Positions 27,400 to 38,371 of a stretch of DNA of 61,956 bases are shown here, in pieces. Position 1 is the first letter of the stretch. Every line of letters begins with the position of its first letter. The stretch is taken from the NCBI GenBank assembly GCA_017887425.1, contig JAGHHZ010000029.1, positions 1 to 61,956 of the forward strand, in the 5' to 3' direction. The translations under genes and the position numbers were made by a program. The stretch is from Bacilli bacterium. GTDB taxonomy: Bacteria; Bacillota_I; Bacilli_A; RF39; UBA660. Below the pieces are notes generated by a model, which had not been told where the DNA came from, ran no database searches, and saw only the letters and a program-made list of their open reading frames with translations.

Positions 27400-27750
27400 T
27401 TACATTTCTAATTTAAAAACAACATCTTGTTCAGTTGTTAAAACTTTATATTTAATTATAATGACATTTTCTTCTATAATGACATAATCAGTTAGTATTT
27501 TTAAATCGATAATAGCATTTTCTTTTTTTAATTTACACATACCTTTAGTCTCTTTATCTGGAATAAACTCCATGTCAAACAAATAATCTTCATTTTCCCT
27601 TTTTATTTTAACTACATCTTTCAAAAACAAAGATGTCTTAAATTCTTTTTCAAAATACTCTATTTTTTGTTTGTTTTTTAAAGCTACATATTTTTCTTCA
27701 CTTACTTCATCATTATTCTTAATAATAACTTTAATATCTACTTTACTCAT
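27400..27750 (-). CDS. DUF1934-like protein (YwiB type)
   Basis: 116 residues from the preferred ATG at 27750 (a longer reading begins at 27771). Beta-rich, lipocalin-like pattern: VDIKVIIKNN, then FKTSLFLKDVVKIKRE, MEFIPDKETKG, and NVIIIKYKVL at the end, in line with DUF1934. In Bacillus the family member ywiB lies beside argS and rpoE, and here too it precedes rpoE, which supports the call. Function unknown. TGATATAAT lies immediately upstream. Confidence 0.55.
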   Translation of the reverse strand: MSKVDIKVIIKNNDEVSEEKYVALKNKQKIEYFEKEFKTSLFLKDVVKIKRENEDYLFDMEFIPDKETKGMCKLKKENAIIDLKILTDYVIIEENVIIIKYKVLTTEQDVVFKLEM

Positions 27751-27848
27751 ACACATCTCTTTCTTTTCCATGACATTATATCATAAAACTATCTAAAAAT
27801 CACTTATAATTTTCATATTTATTGCAATAATAAATATAGGTGAGAAAT

Positions 27849-29798
27849 ATGAAAAAAATATTAAAAAGACTAACTAAAATAACACTCTTCATAATTGTAA
27901 TCGGATTTATTTGTTATGGTGGTATTTATTTATATGCTTGGATGAGTCCGAAATTAACTGTCAATAGTGCGAAAAGTTACTATTTTTATGACAAAGACGA
28001 AAATCTAATTACAGGAACTGACGAATGGATAAGTTACGAAAATTTGGATGAAGATATTATTAATGCGACAATTGCTATCGAAGATAGACATTTCTTTACT
28101 CATCACGGTTTTGACTTTTTAAGAATTGCTAAAGCATTATATAATAACATTAGAAGTGGCTCTAAAAACGAAGGCGCCTCTACTATAACCCAACAATATG
28201 CAAAAAATATGTATTTAGATTTTGATAAAACTTGGAAAAGAAAAATTAACGAAGCTTGGTTAACAGTTCGTTTAGAAACGCATTATTCAAAAGAAGACAT
28301 AATTGAAGGTTATTTAAACACTATCAATTATGGTGGAATATTTGGAATTGAAAATGCTAGTAAATATTATTTTGGTAAAAGTGCTTCTGATTTGTCAGTT
28401 GGCGAAGCAGCCATGTTAGCAGGAATTCCTAATCGTCCTAGTGAATACTCTCCTTTTGTTAATTTTGAATCAGCTAAAAATAGGCAACTAGTTGTTCTAA
28501 AAGCAATGGAAAGAGATGGTTATATTACAGAAGAACAACTTAATACGGCCTACAACGAAGAACTAAAATTTGATAGCAAAGAAGAAAGCGACGAATTAGA
28601 TTCTATTATGTACTTTCAAGATGCTGTAATCGAGGAATTAAAATCAATCACTTCAATTCCTAATTCTTTAATTCAAACTGGTGGTTTAAAAATATACACT
28701 ACTTTAGACTTAAAAGCCCAAGAAGCAATTGAAACTTCTATCGATGAAAATATTACTAATGACATTCAGACTGCTGGCATTGTAATGGATCCCAATACAG
28801 GTGCAGTATTGGGTCTAGTTGGTGGCGTTGATTATAGTAAAAGTCAATATAATAGAGCTTTATCTAACAATAGAAGTGTTGGTTCAACTATCAAACCATT
28901 TCTATATTATGCCGCTTTAGAAAATAATTTTACTGCATCAACTACTTTTACTAGTGAAAAAACAACTTTTGTATTTTCAGAAGATCAAACATATAGTCCA
29001 ACTAATTATGGTGACCAATATCCTAACCAAGAAATATCTTTAGCCGCAGCTATTGCCTATTCTGATAATATCTATGCTGTTAAAACACATTTATTTTTAG
29101 GAAGTGATGTTTTAGTCGACACAATGAAAAGAGTTGGAATCACTACCAAATTAGATAGTATTCCCTCACTTGCTTTAGGTAGTCAACCAATTAGTCTTTT
29201 AGAAATGACTAACGCCTATGCTGTTTTAGCCAATGAAGGATATCGCGTAAAGCCTTATTTTATCAGTCGAGTAGAAGATATTAATGGCAATGTTTTATAT
29301 GAACATAAAGATACTAAAGAAGCTGTTTTAAATAAAAGTATTACTTATATTTTAAGTGAATTATTGGCTAATACTTCCAATGGCAACTTTATCGGTTATA
29401 CTTATCCAACATCTTATGTAATAGCTAATAAACTAACAAGAAAATACGCTATTAAAACGGGAACTACTGAATATGATCATCTAGTATTTGGATACAATAA
29501 AGATGTCGTAGTTGGTGTTTGGAGTGGCTATGATGATAACCGCGAATTAGAATATGGCGACACAACTGCTAATAAAAATTTATGGGCAGATATAATTGAA
29601 AAATATCTTGATGGTAAAGAAGATAACTGGTATTCTATGCCTAATAATGTGGTTGGTGTTTTAGTTGATCCAATAAGTGGTAAACTAGCTAATGAAGATA
29701 CTGAAAAAAGTGTTATTCAATATTATTTAAAAGGTACAGAACCATCTAATAATTATAATTTAGACGATGCTGTCCCTACTATTAAATATGAAGAATAA
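27849..29798 (+). CDS. Class A penicillin-binding protein (transglycosylase-transpeptidase)
   Basis: 649 residues. N-terminal membrane anchor (about 9-30), GT51 transglycosylase with catalytic Glu in EDRHFFTHHG (E78) and GASTITQQYAKN, then the transpeptidase with SxxK STIK (S346), SxN SDN (about 405) and KTGT (about 536). It polymerises and cross-links peptidoglycan outside the membrane. Length and order match PBP1A/2A types without a PASTA tail. Start ATG 27849 after ATAGGTGA; an in-frame GTG at 27840 belongs to the RBS. A terminator follows. Confidence 0.95.
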   Translation: MKKILKRLTKITLFIIVIGFICYGGIYLYAWMSPKLTVNSAKSYYFYDKDENLITGTDEWISYENLDEDIINATIAIEDRHFFTHHGFDFLRIAKALYNNIRSGSKNEGASTITQQYAKNMYLDFDKTWKRKINEAWLTVRLETHYSKEDIIEGYLNTINYGGIFGIENASKYYFGKSASDLSVGEAAMLAGIPNRPSEYSPFVNFESAKNRQLVVLKAMERDGYITEEQLNTAYNEELKFDSKEESDELDSIMYFQDAVIEELKSITSIPNSLIQTGGLKIYTTLDLKAQEAIETSIDENITNDIQTAGIVMDPNTGAVLGLVGGVDYSKSQYNRALSNNRSVGSTIKPFLYYAALENNFTASTTFTSEKTTFVFSEDQTYSPTNYGDQYPNQEISLAAAIAYSDNIYAVKTHLFLGSDVLVDTMKRVGITTKLDSIPSLALGSQPISLLEMTNAYAVLANEGYRVKPYFISRVEDINGNVLYEHKDTKEAVLNKSITYILSELLANTSNGNFIGYTYPTSYVIANKLTRKYAIKTGTTEYDHLVFGYNKDVVVGVWSGYDDNRELEYGDTTANKNLWADIIEKYLDGKEDNWYSMPNNVVGVLVDPISGKLANEDTEKSVIQYYLKGTEPSNNYNLDDAVPTIKYEE

Positions 29799-29827
29799 GT
29801 GTAAAGCTTTACATTTATTCTTTTTTT
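29795..29827 (+). terminator. Terminator of the PBP gene
   Basis: GAATAA-TGTAAAG / CTTTACA-TTATTC imperfect hairpin followed by a T run. Confidence 0.8.
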
Positions 29828-29885
29828 CTTGATTATTTTTATTTTTTAATGATATAATGTTATTATAGAAAAGAGGATAGATATT

Positions 29886-31238
29886 ATGAATGAAAATAAT
29901 TTACAAAATAATAATTTATCGGTAAACAATAATCCGAACTCAAATCCGCAACCTATGAACAATACTCAACCTACACCAAGTGTAGCAAGTGCTCCTCAAC
30001 CTACACCTACTGTAGCAAGCACCCCTCAACCTACACCTACTGTAGCAAGCACTCCTCAACCTACACCTACTGTTGCAAGCACTCCACAGCCTACACCTAC
30101 TGTTGCAAGCACTCCACAGCCTACACCTACTGTGTCAAATACTCCTCAACCTAGTCAACCACAAGAATTAAATTTAGTTAATCCGTTAAATCCAGACGAA
30201 ATAGTAAAAAAAGAAGTACTAGTGAAAAAAGAAGTGGCAGAAGAAAATAAAGAAAAGACTGAAAACGCTAAAAACAATGAAACTAACGAAACTAGTCAAC
30301 AACCTAAAAAGAAAAAATTTAATCCTATTTTATTAATTGCATTAGTTGCCGTTATCGTTGTTCTTGGTATCGTTTTATATTTTACTTTCTTTAACAAATC
30401 AGAGCCAAGTACTCCTAGTACACCTAATACACCAAGTACTCCTGAAACTCCTGAGACTCCTGCTACTCCACAAATAACTTTAAATGATATTTTAAATAAT
30501 TTTAATAACAGTGAAAATATCAATCAATTAAAAGAAACAAGTGAAGTTAATGCTAATATTAATAATAATGTTCTAACAATCGACGTTACAACTGATGGAA
30601 CAACAACTAGTTATTTATTTACATTAGAAAATAGAGATTTAGTATATGAAATTAATGCAAATGACTTAACTAGTAACTTATTATTCTTAGTAATTTGTGA
30701 TAATATAGGTCAATTCCATGGATTAGAAGTTAATGAAGTTACAAATTATTTATCTTCAATCGACTTAACAACTACTGCTGTTAATGGCATCACATTAACA
30801 CAATTAGAAAATGGAAATTATCAAGCAAGAATTAATATCGATACAAAAATTGATACTTCAAGTTTAAATACAATGTATATTGAATTAAGTGATTTAGAAA
30901 GTTATCGTGACTTTATCGAAGGTTCTGGAACTGCTCAATTAGAAAAAGGGAATTTAATGTTTTATAAAGAGGGAAATAATAGTACAGCAACTATATTAAT
31001 TGGTGAAAAAGATAGTTTAACTAATTTATCATATAACAGTATTTTATCAGTTGTTGAATTATTATATCCTAATGATTTAGAAAACTTTAAAACAAGTTAC
31101 CCTAGTTTAGAAACCATTTCTTTTGATAGATATACAATTACAACTAACCCAGAATTAACTGGAACATTAGAAACATTATATGGACAATATCAAGATGAAT
31201 ATCAATTTGTTTTAATTGAAATAAATAAGAGTTTATAA
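29886..31238 (+). CDS. Membrane protein with N-terminal PQPTPTVAS repeats
   Basis: 450 residues. The Asn-rich start is followed by six 10-residue repeats of the type TPQPTPTVAS (about 26-85), an acidic Lys/Glu segment, a KKKK stop and a membrane helix (about 145-170), a short TP-rich linker (TPSTPNTPSTPETPETP) and a C-terminal domain of about 270 residues with no recognised family. There is no signal peptide and the basic residues precede the helix, so the repeats should lie in the cytoplasm and the large domain outside. TGATATAAT and GAGGATAG stand upstream. Confidence 0.8.
   Translation: MNENNLQNNNLSVNNNPNSNPQPMNNTQPTPSVASAPQPTPTVASTPQPTPTVASTPQPTPTVASTPQPTPTVASTPQPTPTVSNTPQPSQPQELNLVNPLNPDEIVKKEVLVKKEVAEENKEKTENAKNNETNETSQQPKKKKFNPILLIALVAVIVVLGIVLYFTFFNKSEPSTPSTPNTPSTPETPETPATPQITLNDILNNFNNSENINQLKETSEVNANINNNVLTIDVTTDGTTTSYLFTLENRDLVYEINANDLTSNLLFLVICDNIGQFHGLEVNEVTNYLSSIDLTTTAVNGITLTQLENGNYQARINIDTKIDTSSLNTMYIELSDLESYRDFIEGSGTAQLEKGNLMFYKEGNNSTATILIGEKDSLTNLSYNSILSVVELLYPNDLENFKTSYPSLETISFDRYTITTNPELTGTLETLYGQYQDEYQFVLIEINKSL
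29961..30140 (+). repeat. Six tandem 30-bp repeats
   Basis: In-frame 30-bp units of type ACTCCTCAACCTACACCTAC + TGTAGCAAGC; units 2-5 are almost identical and the two outer ones diverged. Units 4 and 5 share the CCACAG and GTTGCA variants, a sign of recent duplication. Confidence 0.95.
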
Positions 31239-31251
31239 CTCTTATTTTTTA
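31224..31251 (+). terminator. Terminator of the repeat protein
   Basis: AATAAGAG / CTCTTATT stem and T run; includes the stop codon. Confidence 0.85.
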
Positions 31252-31284
31252 TTAAAAAAATGATAAATATTATTATTTATCATT
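31252..31284 (-). terminator. Terminator of the heat-shock operon
   Basis: AATGATAAATA / TATTTATCATT stem on the minus strand with a T run, at the dnaJ stop. Confidence 0.85.
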
Positions 31285-32371
31285 AATTTTTCTTTAAATA
31301 ATCATTAAATTTTTTGAATTCTTTCGTTTCTAAATCGGTTTTATCCAATTGCTCAAACAATTTCTTTTGATCACGTGATAATTTATCTGGCATAATAACT
31401 TTTAAAACAACATACATATCACCCTTACGATAACTATGAACATCTTCGATTCCCTTACCTTTTAAACGTAATTTATCACCTGTATTGCTACCAGCTTCAA
31501 TTGTCAATTTTACCTTACCAGTTAATGTTGGTATTTCTTTTTTGCAACCTAGTACTGCTTCAGTAATTGTTAAAGGAACTTCTAAGTATATATCGTTGCC
31601 ATCACGTTCAAATAATTCATGACTACGAACATGATATTCTAAATATAAGTCACCATTACCAGCAGAACCATATTCACCATAACCAGATACTCTTTGTTGA
31701 TTACCAGTATCAACTCCAGCTGGTATTTTAACTTCAATATCTTTATTTACTCTAACTTTCCCTGTTCCTGAACATTTACTACAACTTCTTTTATAAGACC
31801 TTCCTTTACCAGAACATTTAGGACAAGTAGTTTTAGTCATAAAAGACCCAAATAAAGTTCTTTGCTCAGCTGTTACAGTTCCTGTTCCATGACAATTAGA
31901 GCAAACTTCTTCGTCAAATCCACCTTTACCATGACAAGAATCACATTCATCATAAGTGTCAATATTAATAGTTTTTTTAGTACCAAACACGGCTTCCTCA
32001 AAAGTTAAATCAACTCGCATAACGAGGTCTCTTCCACGAGACTTTCTATTACTGTTACCACCAAAGTTAAATCCAAAGCCAGAGCCAAATAAATCGCTGA
32101 AAATATCAGAAAAATCAAATCCCGAGAAATCATATCCTCCACCAGCATTATTTTGGAATGCAGCATGACCATATTGATCATATTGTTTTCTTTTATTTTC
32201 ATCAGATAAAACAGCATAAGCTTCTTGACATTCTTTAAATTTTTCAGCCGCATTTTCTTCTTTTGAAACATCTGGGTGGTATTTCTTAGCTAGTTTACGA
32301 AATGCTGATTTTATTTCATCTTGTGTTGCTGTTTTAGGAACACCTAACACCTCATAATAATCTTTTTTCAT
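31283..32371 (-). CDS. dnaJ: Chaperone DnaJ
   Basis: 362 residues: J domain with HPD ([11 protein letters not shown]), Gly/Phe-rich linker (about 70-110), a zinc domain with four CxxCxGxG repeats ([32 protein letters not shown]) and the C-terminal substrate-binding domain. It activates DnaK ATPase and delivers unfolded proteins. Last gene of the operon, 12 bp behind pepF, which separates it from dnaK. Confidence 0.97.
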   Translation of the reverse strand: MKKDYYEVLGVPKTATQDEIKSAFRKLAKKYHPDVSKEENAAEKFKECQEAYAVLSDENKRKQYDQYGHAAFQNNAGGGYDFSGFDFSDIFSDLFGSGFGFNFGGNSNRKSRGRDLVMRVDLTFEEAVFGTKKTINIDTYDECDSCHGKGGFDEEVCSNCHGTGTVTAEQRTLFGSFMTKTTCPKCSGKGRSYKRSCSKCSGTGKVRVNKDIEVKIPAGVDTGNQQRVSGYGEYGSAGNGDLYLEYHVRSHELFERDGNDIYLEVPLTITEAVLGCKKEIPTLTGKVKLTIEAGSNTGDKLRLKGKGIEDVHSYRKGDMYVVLKVIMPDKLSRDQKKLFEQLDKTDLETKEFKKFNDYLKKN

Positions 32372-32383
32372 ACTTCACCTTCT

Positions 32384-34180
32384 TTACATTAACTCTATAA
32401 ATTGGTCAATAAAACCATCGAACATTTTAATAGCACTTTCAATAACCTCTTTTTTAGTTACATCAATGCCAGCTATTTTAAGTTCATTAATAGGATAATC
32501 ACTACCACCACTACTTAAGAATTTAAGATAATTTTCTAAAGCTTTATCTTTTTTATTTAATATACCATCGACGATAAAACAAGCGCAAGATAAACCAATT
32601 ACATATTTATAAACATAGAAATCATAATAGAAATGTGGTATTCTTTCCCATTCGTATTTAATTAAATCATCTACTACAACATCAGGACCAAAATATTTTA
32701 AATTTAATTTATAATATTCATTACATAATAATTCGTTAGTTAAAACTTCGCCTTTTTCATTTTTTAAATGCATATCTCTTTCATATTCTGCAAACATTGT
32801 TTGACGATATAAAGTTGCTTTAAATAAATCCATTAAATTACTTAAAATATATTTCTTTTCTTCTTTATCTGAAGTATTATTCAATAAATATAAATTAAGC
32901 AATAATTCGTTTACAGTTGATGCGACTTCAGCAACAAATATAGTATACTTGGAATATTGATAAGGATTATTTAAACAAGAATAATAAGTATGCATTGAAT
33001 GACCTAATTCATGAGCCAAAGTTGAAACGTCGTTTAAAGTATTTTCATAATTTAACAAAACATAAGGTTTAGTGTCATAAAATCCACTAGAATACGCTCC
33101 ACTTCTTTTACCAACGTTGTTATAAACATCGATCCATCTTTCATTAAATGCTTTATTTAAATTATTAACATAATCTTCGCCTAAAACACTTAAAGCCTTT
33201 AATACTATTTTTTTACCTTCTTCAAAAGGATATTCTTTAGTATTTTCCTTAACTAAATCGACATATTGGTCATACAAATGAAATTCATCTAGTTTTAAGA
33301 ATTTTTTCTTTAAATCAAAATACTTATAAATGACATTTAAATTCTCGTTTATCGTATCAATTAAATTATTATACACTTTAGGAGAAACATTATCACTAAA
33401 TAATGATGCTTCTAAACTAGAACGATAATGTTTCAATTTAGCTAAAGTGGTCAACATATCAACGTTACCGGCAAAAGTCGAACTAATCGTATTTTTAAAT
33501 TCACTATATTTACCTAATAATTGTTCAAAGGCTTTTTTTCTTATATTACGATCTTTAGATTGTAAAAATACACGATAATTACTTTCAGTCAACTCAACTT
33601 CATGTCCTTTTTCATCTGTTATCATACCAAACTTCATATCAGCATCCGTTAACATTTCAAATGTTTCAGCAGACTTATCAAATACTTTACTTAATGATGA
33701 CAACAATTTTTCAGTATCATCATCTAAAATATGTTTTTTAAAACGATAAATATTTTCCAAAATAAATTTATATTCTTTTAATTTTGGTTCTTGTTTATAA
33801 AAATCTTTAATTAAATTATAGTCAACACGCATCAATTCTGGATTAGAATAAGCATCTAATTCTTCATATTTATTGATTAAATTTTTAATTTTACCTAGCA
33901 TTTCTTGATATTTAGAATTAGTAGTATCTTGATCGTGTTTAAGATTGGCATAATAATATAATTTATATAATTTTCTTTCTAATAAACAAGATAAATTTAA
34001 ATAATTTAATAGATTTTTAGCATTACTTACTAATATTCCTTTAAAATTAGATATTTGTTTAATTTCTTTACTAACTTTATTAAAATCATTTTGCCAATCA
34101 CTATCTTTTTTATAAATATAACTCAAATCCCAAGTATATTTCTCTTCTATTTCTTCACGTCTACGTTGTGATTTTCCCAT
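32384..34180 (-). CDS. pepF: Oligoendopeptidase F (M3 family)
   Basis: 598 residues, normal length. Zinc site HELGHSMHTYYS with the third-ligand Glu in FVAEVASTVNE; N-terminus YTWDLSYIYKKDSDW is typical of PepF. It cleaves intracellular oligopeptides. AAAGGAG precedes the ATG. Its place between dnaK and dnaJ is unusual; it could process peptides released by protein degradation under heat stress, but that is inference from position. Confidence 0.95.
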   Translation of the reverse strand: MGKSQRRREEIEEKYTWDLSYIYKKDSDWQNDFNKVSKEIKQISNFKGILVSNAKNLLNYLNLSCLLERKLYKLYYYANLKHDQDTTNSKYQEMLGKIKNLINKYEELDAYSNPELMRVDYNLIKDFYKQEPKLKEYKFILENIYRFKKHILDDDTEKLLSSLSKVFDKSAETFEMLTDADMKFGMITDEKGHEVELTESNYRVFLQSKDRNIRKKAFEQLLGKYSEFKNTISSTFAGNVDMLTTLAKLKHYRSSLEASLFSDNVSPKVYNNLIDTINENLNVIYKYFDLKKKFLKLDEFHLYDQYVDLVKENTKEYPFEEGKKIVLKALSVLGEDYVNNLNKAFNERWIDVYNNVGKRSGAYSSGFYDTKPYVLLNYENTLNDVSTLAHELGHSMHTYYSCLNNPYQYSKYTIFVAEVASTVNELLLNLYLLNNTSDKEEKKYILSNLMDLFKATLYRQTMFAEYERDMHLKNEKGEVLTNELLCNEYYKLNLKYFGPDVVVDDLIKYEWERIPHFYYDFYVYKYVIGLSCACFIVDGILNKKDKALENYLKFLSSGGSDYPINELKIAGIDVTKKEVIESAIKMFDGFIDQFIELM

Positions 34181-34200
34181 ATTTTCTCCTTTACACTAGA

Positions 34201-34223
34201 AAGTTCTAGTTAATCTAGAACTT
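34201..34223 (-). promoter_or_regulatory. Strong intergenic hairpin between dnaK and pepF
   Basis: Perfect 9-bp stem AAGTTCTAG / CTAGAACTT, 5-nt loop, with only three T after it on the minus strand. Not a standard terminator; may act as a partial terminator or an RNA end-stabilising structure that lets dnaK exceed pepF-dnaJ. Confidence 0.6.
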
Positions 34224-34225
34224 CC

Positions 34226-36046
<1,821 letters not shown>

Positions 36047-36055
36047 TCATTCCTT

Positions 36056-36667
36056 TCATTCACTAACTTTAACCATTGCTGGTCTTATAACTTTTCCTTT
36101 TAAAATATAACCTTTTTGTAATACTTCAAGTACCATACCAGCTTCGACACCATCTCTTTTTTCGGTCATAATAGCTTCGTGGTAAACTGGATCAAAAGGT
36201 TTATTGTTACCATCAATTTCAATAACACCATAATTTTTTAAGACATTAACAAAATTGCAGTAAATCATTTTAAATCCTGATAAGAATTTTGATACTTCAT
36301 CGTCTAAATTAGTATCATCCATACTTATCGCTCTTTCAAAATTATCTAAAATCGGTAATGTTTCTTTAATTAAATCTTCATTACAAAATTTTAGTAATCT
36401 TACTTGTTCATCCTCTAGTCTTTTACGATAATTAATAAATTCAGCTTTACTTCGTAAAAGTTCATCTTCTAATTCTTTTATCCTTTTATCATGAGGAGGT
36501 TCAGGATGTTCATGACATTTACATTCTTGATGATCATGACATTTGCAATGTTCATCATGAGGTCCATGATGTTTATGATGCTTTTTTGAATGTTCATGCT
36601 CCTTATGTTCTTCATGAACTTTTTTTTCTTCATTTACATCTTGATTATCATGTTTTACTTCTTCCAT
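36056..36667 (-). CDS. grpE: GrpE nucleotide-exchange factor with His/Cys-rich N-terminal tail
   Basis: 203 residues. The GrpE core begins near residue 60: KRIKELEDELLRSKAEFINY is the dimer coiled coil, followed by LPILDNFERAI and, at the end, LQKGYILKGKVIRPAMVKVS. The first 60 residues hold 16 His and 4 Cys (HHKHHGPHDEH, CKCHDH, CKCHEH), a potential metal-binding segment replacing the usual acidic disordered tail. TAATG overlap with hrcA. GrpE releases ADP from DnaK; the tail function is unknown. Confidence 0.95.
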   Translation of the reverse strand: MEEVKHDNQDVNEEKKVHEEHKEHEHSKKHHKHHGPHDEHCKCHDHQECKCHEHPEPPHDKRIKELEDELLRSKAEFINYRKRLEDEQVRLLKFCNEDLIKETLPILDNFERAISMDDTNLDDEVSKFLSGFKMIYCNFVNVLKNYGVIEIDGNNKPFDPVYHEAIMTEKRDGVEAGMVLEVLQKGYILKGKVIRPAMVKVSE

Positions 36668-37665
36668 TATTTACCTTCTTTCTCAATGTTTTCTTTAATA
36701 TATTCTAACAATGTAATAACACGGTCATATTCCATTCTTTTAGGTCCGACTAAAGCAATTGTCCCTTCTTCTCCTTGGGCATCATATTTCATTTTAACAA
36801 TTGTTACATCGTCGTCAAATTCTGTTTCGCTACCGATATAAATATTGATACCATTATCATTTTCTTCGATTTTATTAATTATTTCTTTATCTTCGAATTT
36901 ACTAATGATATCTCTTATTTTATCAGCATTGTTAAATTCTGGTTGCATTAAAATATTTTTTCTGCCGGTCATTGTTACACTAGCATCATGAGCAAACTCG
37001 CTAAAAGCATTATAGAATGCATTATATAATACTTCGTGTTGTTTTACATACATTGCAATAATTGGTTTAACTTCATACTCTAAAACTTTTCCCACTTCAT
37101 TTAATTGTGTACCAATAATCATTTTATTAATCAAATCAACCGTTTGTTTAATATCATTAATTGATACATTCTCTTCAATAGTTAAGTTTCTATGTTCAAC
37201 ATGACCTTTATCAGTTATGACAATAGCAATTAAGTTATGCTCATTTATAGGAACTACTTCAACTTTACTAACACAGTTTTCTTTAGATGATTTTCCTAAA
37301 ACAATAGCTGTTAAGTGAGTCATTTCAGATACTATCTCCATACTTTTAGTAATATAATCATCTAACATTAATGATGAATTGTGGAAAATCGTTTGTAGTT
37401 TTAACATATCATCGCCAGTTAATTTTTTAGGTTCCATAATATGATCAACATAATAACGATATCCTTTTTCACTAGGAACACGTCCTGATGAAATATGTGT
37501 TTTTTCTAGTAAACCATTTTCTTCTAGATAACTCATTTCATTTCTAATTGTAGCACTAGAACAATGTAAGGCATCACATATTGATTTAGAACTAACTGGT
37601 CTAGCAGTCTTAATATAGTCCTCGACAATTATTTTTAATAAATCAGTTTGTCGTTTATTAAGCAT
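36667..37665 (-). CDS. hrcA: Heat-inducible transcription repressor HrcA
   Basis: 332 residues. N-terminal winged helix (RQTDLLKIIVEDYIKTARPV, CSSATIRNEMSYLEENGLL, HISSGRVPSEKGYRYYVD), then a GAF-like domain. It represses its own operon by binding CIRCE; two such sites surround the promoter. GGTGGTGAAAT before the ATG. First gene of the operon. Confidence 0.97.
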   Translation of the reverse strand: MLNKRQTDLLKIIVEDYIKTARPVSSKSICDALHCSSATIRNEMSYLEENGLLEKTHISSGRVPSEKGYRYYVDHIMEPKKLTGDDMLKLQTIFHNSSLMLDDYITKSMEIVSEMTHLTAIVLGKSSKENCVSKVEVVPINEHNLIAIVITDKGHVEHRNLTIEENVSINDIKQTVDLINKMIIGTQLNEVGKVLEYEVKPIIAMYVKQHEVLYNAFYNAFSEFAHDASVTMTGRKNILMQPEFNNADKIRDIISKFEDKEIINKIEENDNGINIYIGSETEFDDDVTIVKMKYDAQGEEGTIALVGPKRMEYDRVITLLEYIKENIEKEGK

Positions 37666-37680
37666 TTATTTCACCACCTT

Positions 37681-37707
37681 TTAGCAGTCTATTTTCTTAA
37701 CTGCTAC
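37681..37707 (-). promoter_or_regulatory. Second CIRCE-like operator, downstream of the -10 box
   Basis: Minus strand GTAGCAGTT-N9-GACTGCTAA: same 9-9-9 geometry as CIRCE; right half matches 8 of 9, left half 6 of 9. It lies between the -10 box and hrcA. Confidence 0.65.
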
Positions 37708-37710
37708 TTC

Positions 37711-37739
37711 ATTATACTATTATATGTTAGCATTGTCAA
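37711..37739 (-). promoter_or_regulatory. Promoter of the hrcA operon
   Basis: TTGACA (37739-37734), 17-bp spacer, TATAAT (37716-37711); the -35 box lies in the CIRCE element. Confidence 0.88.
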
Positions 37740-37753
37740 TATATGAGTGCTAA
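37727..37753 (-). promoter_or_regulatory. CIRCE operator (HrcA site)
   Basis: Minus strand TTAGCACTC-N9-CAATGCTAA; left half is perfect, right half differs from GAGTGCTAA at two positions. Confidence 0.92.
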
Positions 37754-37783
37754 AAAATTAAAATTTCACAAAACTTTAACAAA

Positions 37784-37817
37784 AAAGCTATTAAAAATAT
37801 TAATTTTCAATAGCCTT
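37784..37817 (-). terminator. Terminator of the CotF-like pair
   Basis: AAGGCTATT / AATAGCTT stem with a long loop and six T on the minus strand. Confidence 0.7.
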
Positions 37818-37833
37818 TATCAATAATTATATT

Positions 37834-38085
37834 TTAATTATCCTTGCTTTGTAATTTTGTTAAAGTACTTTGGATTACATTAGGTGCAATATTTTCAACT
37901 GTATACCACCCACATTCAGTCATCTTATTATAAAGTAAGTGCTGTAATTTTAAAGTTTCTTCTAAGCCATATTTTAAAGCCTGATGAACTTTTTCGTTAG
38001 ATGCTTCTAAAGTTCCATGAACATAAACTTCCATATTACTTTTAAGTAGTAAAAGCATATTTTCCATCAATAATTGATCATTCAT
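37834..38085 (-). CDS. CotF-family spore coat-like protein
   Basis: 83 residues matching the Coat_F core: a helical bundle with ASNEKVHQALKYGLEETLKL, HLLYNKMTECGWYTVENIA. Family members are spore coat or spore-associated proteins in Bacilli and Clostridia, though some species have them without a shown role. Overlaps its upstream partner by 4 bp (ATGA). The small size means only the conserved helices are present. Confidence 0.75.
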   Translation of the reverse strand: MNDQLLMENMLLLLKSNMEVYVHGTLEASNEKVHQALKYGLEETLKLQHLLYNKMTECGWYTVENIAPNVIQSTLTKLQSKDN

Positions 38086-38270
38086 GCTATCTCACCACCT
38101 AATAAATTCATTAATTCAGTTTTAATATCTTGATGTATTTTTAATTGTCCACTTAAAAAATTTTTAAGATCAGTATTCTGTAACAAATTAATCGTTTCAG
38201 TTAATATTTTAATTAAATTTTGTTCATGTCCAACAGCATCTTCAACATACAATAATTCTTTTTGAGTCAT
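38082..38270 (-). CDS. Small helical partner of the CotF-like protein
   Basis: 62 residues, all helical: LLYVEDAVGHEQNLIKIL then a second helix ending in GGEIA. A His-Glu pair in the first helix resembles ferritin-like/CotF relatives, but the assignment is uncertain. Translationally coupled to the CotF-like gene; the pair probably forms one complex. Confidence 0.65.
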   Translation of the reverse strand: MTQKELLYVEDAVGHEQNLIKILTETINLLQNTDLKNFLSGQLKIHQDIKTELMNLLGGEIA

Positions 38271-38371
38271 ATTTTATCCTCCTCCAATACTATTATGAAT
38301 CTTTTTTTAAAATTTAAACAAAAAATTAATTAATCTCTTAAAAATGTCCATAATAATAACGGTGAACAAAT

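Noticed and set aside
29961..30140. Repeat array considered as a CRISPR
   Set aside because: The 30-bp units are directly adjacent with no spacers and are in frame with a protein.
30296..30523. Minus-strand 75-codon frame in the repeat-protein gene
   Set aside because: It is antisense to the membrane helix and TP-rich linker and has no RBS.
38082..38270. CotF-like pair as a toxin-antitoxin module
   Set aside because: The size and ATGA overlap fit, but the helical pattern matches Coat_F and no toxin motif is visible.
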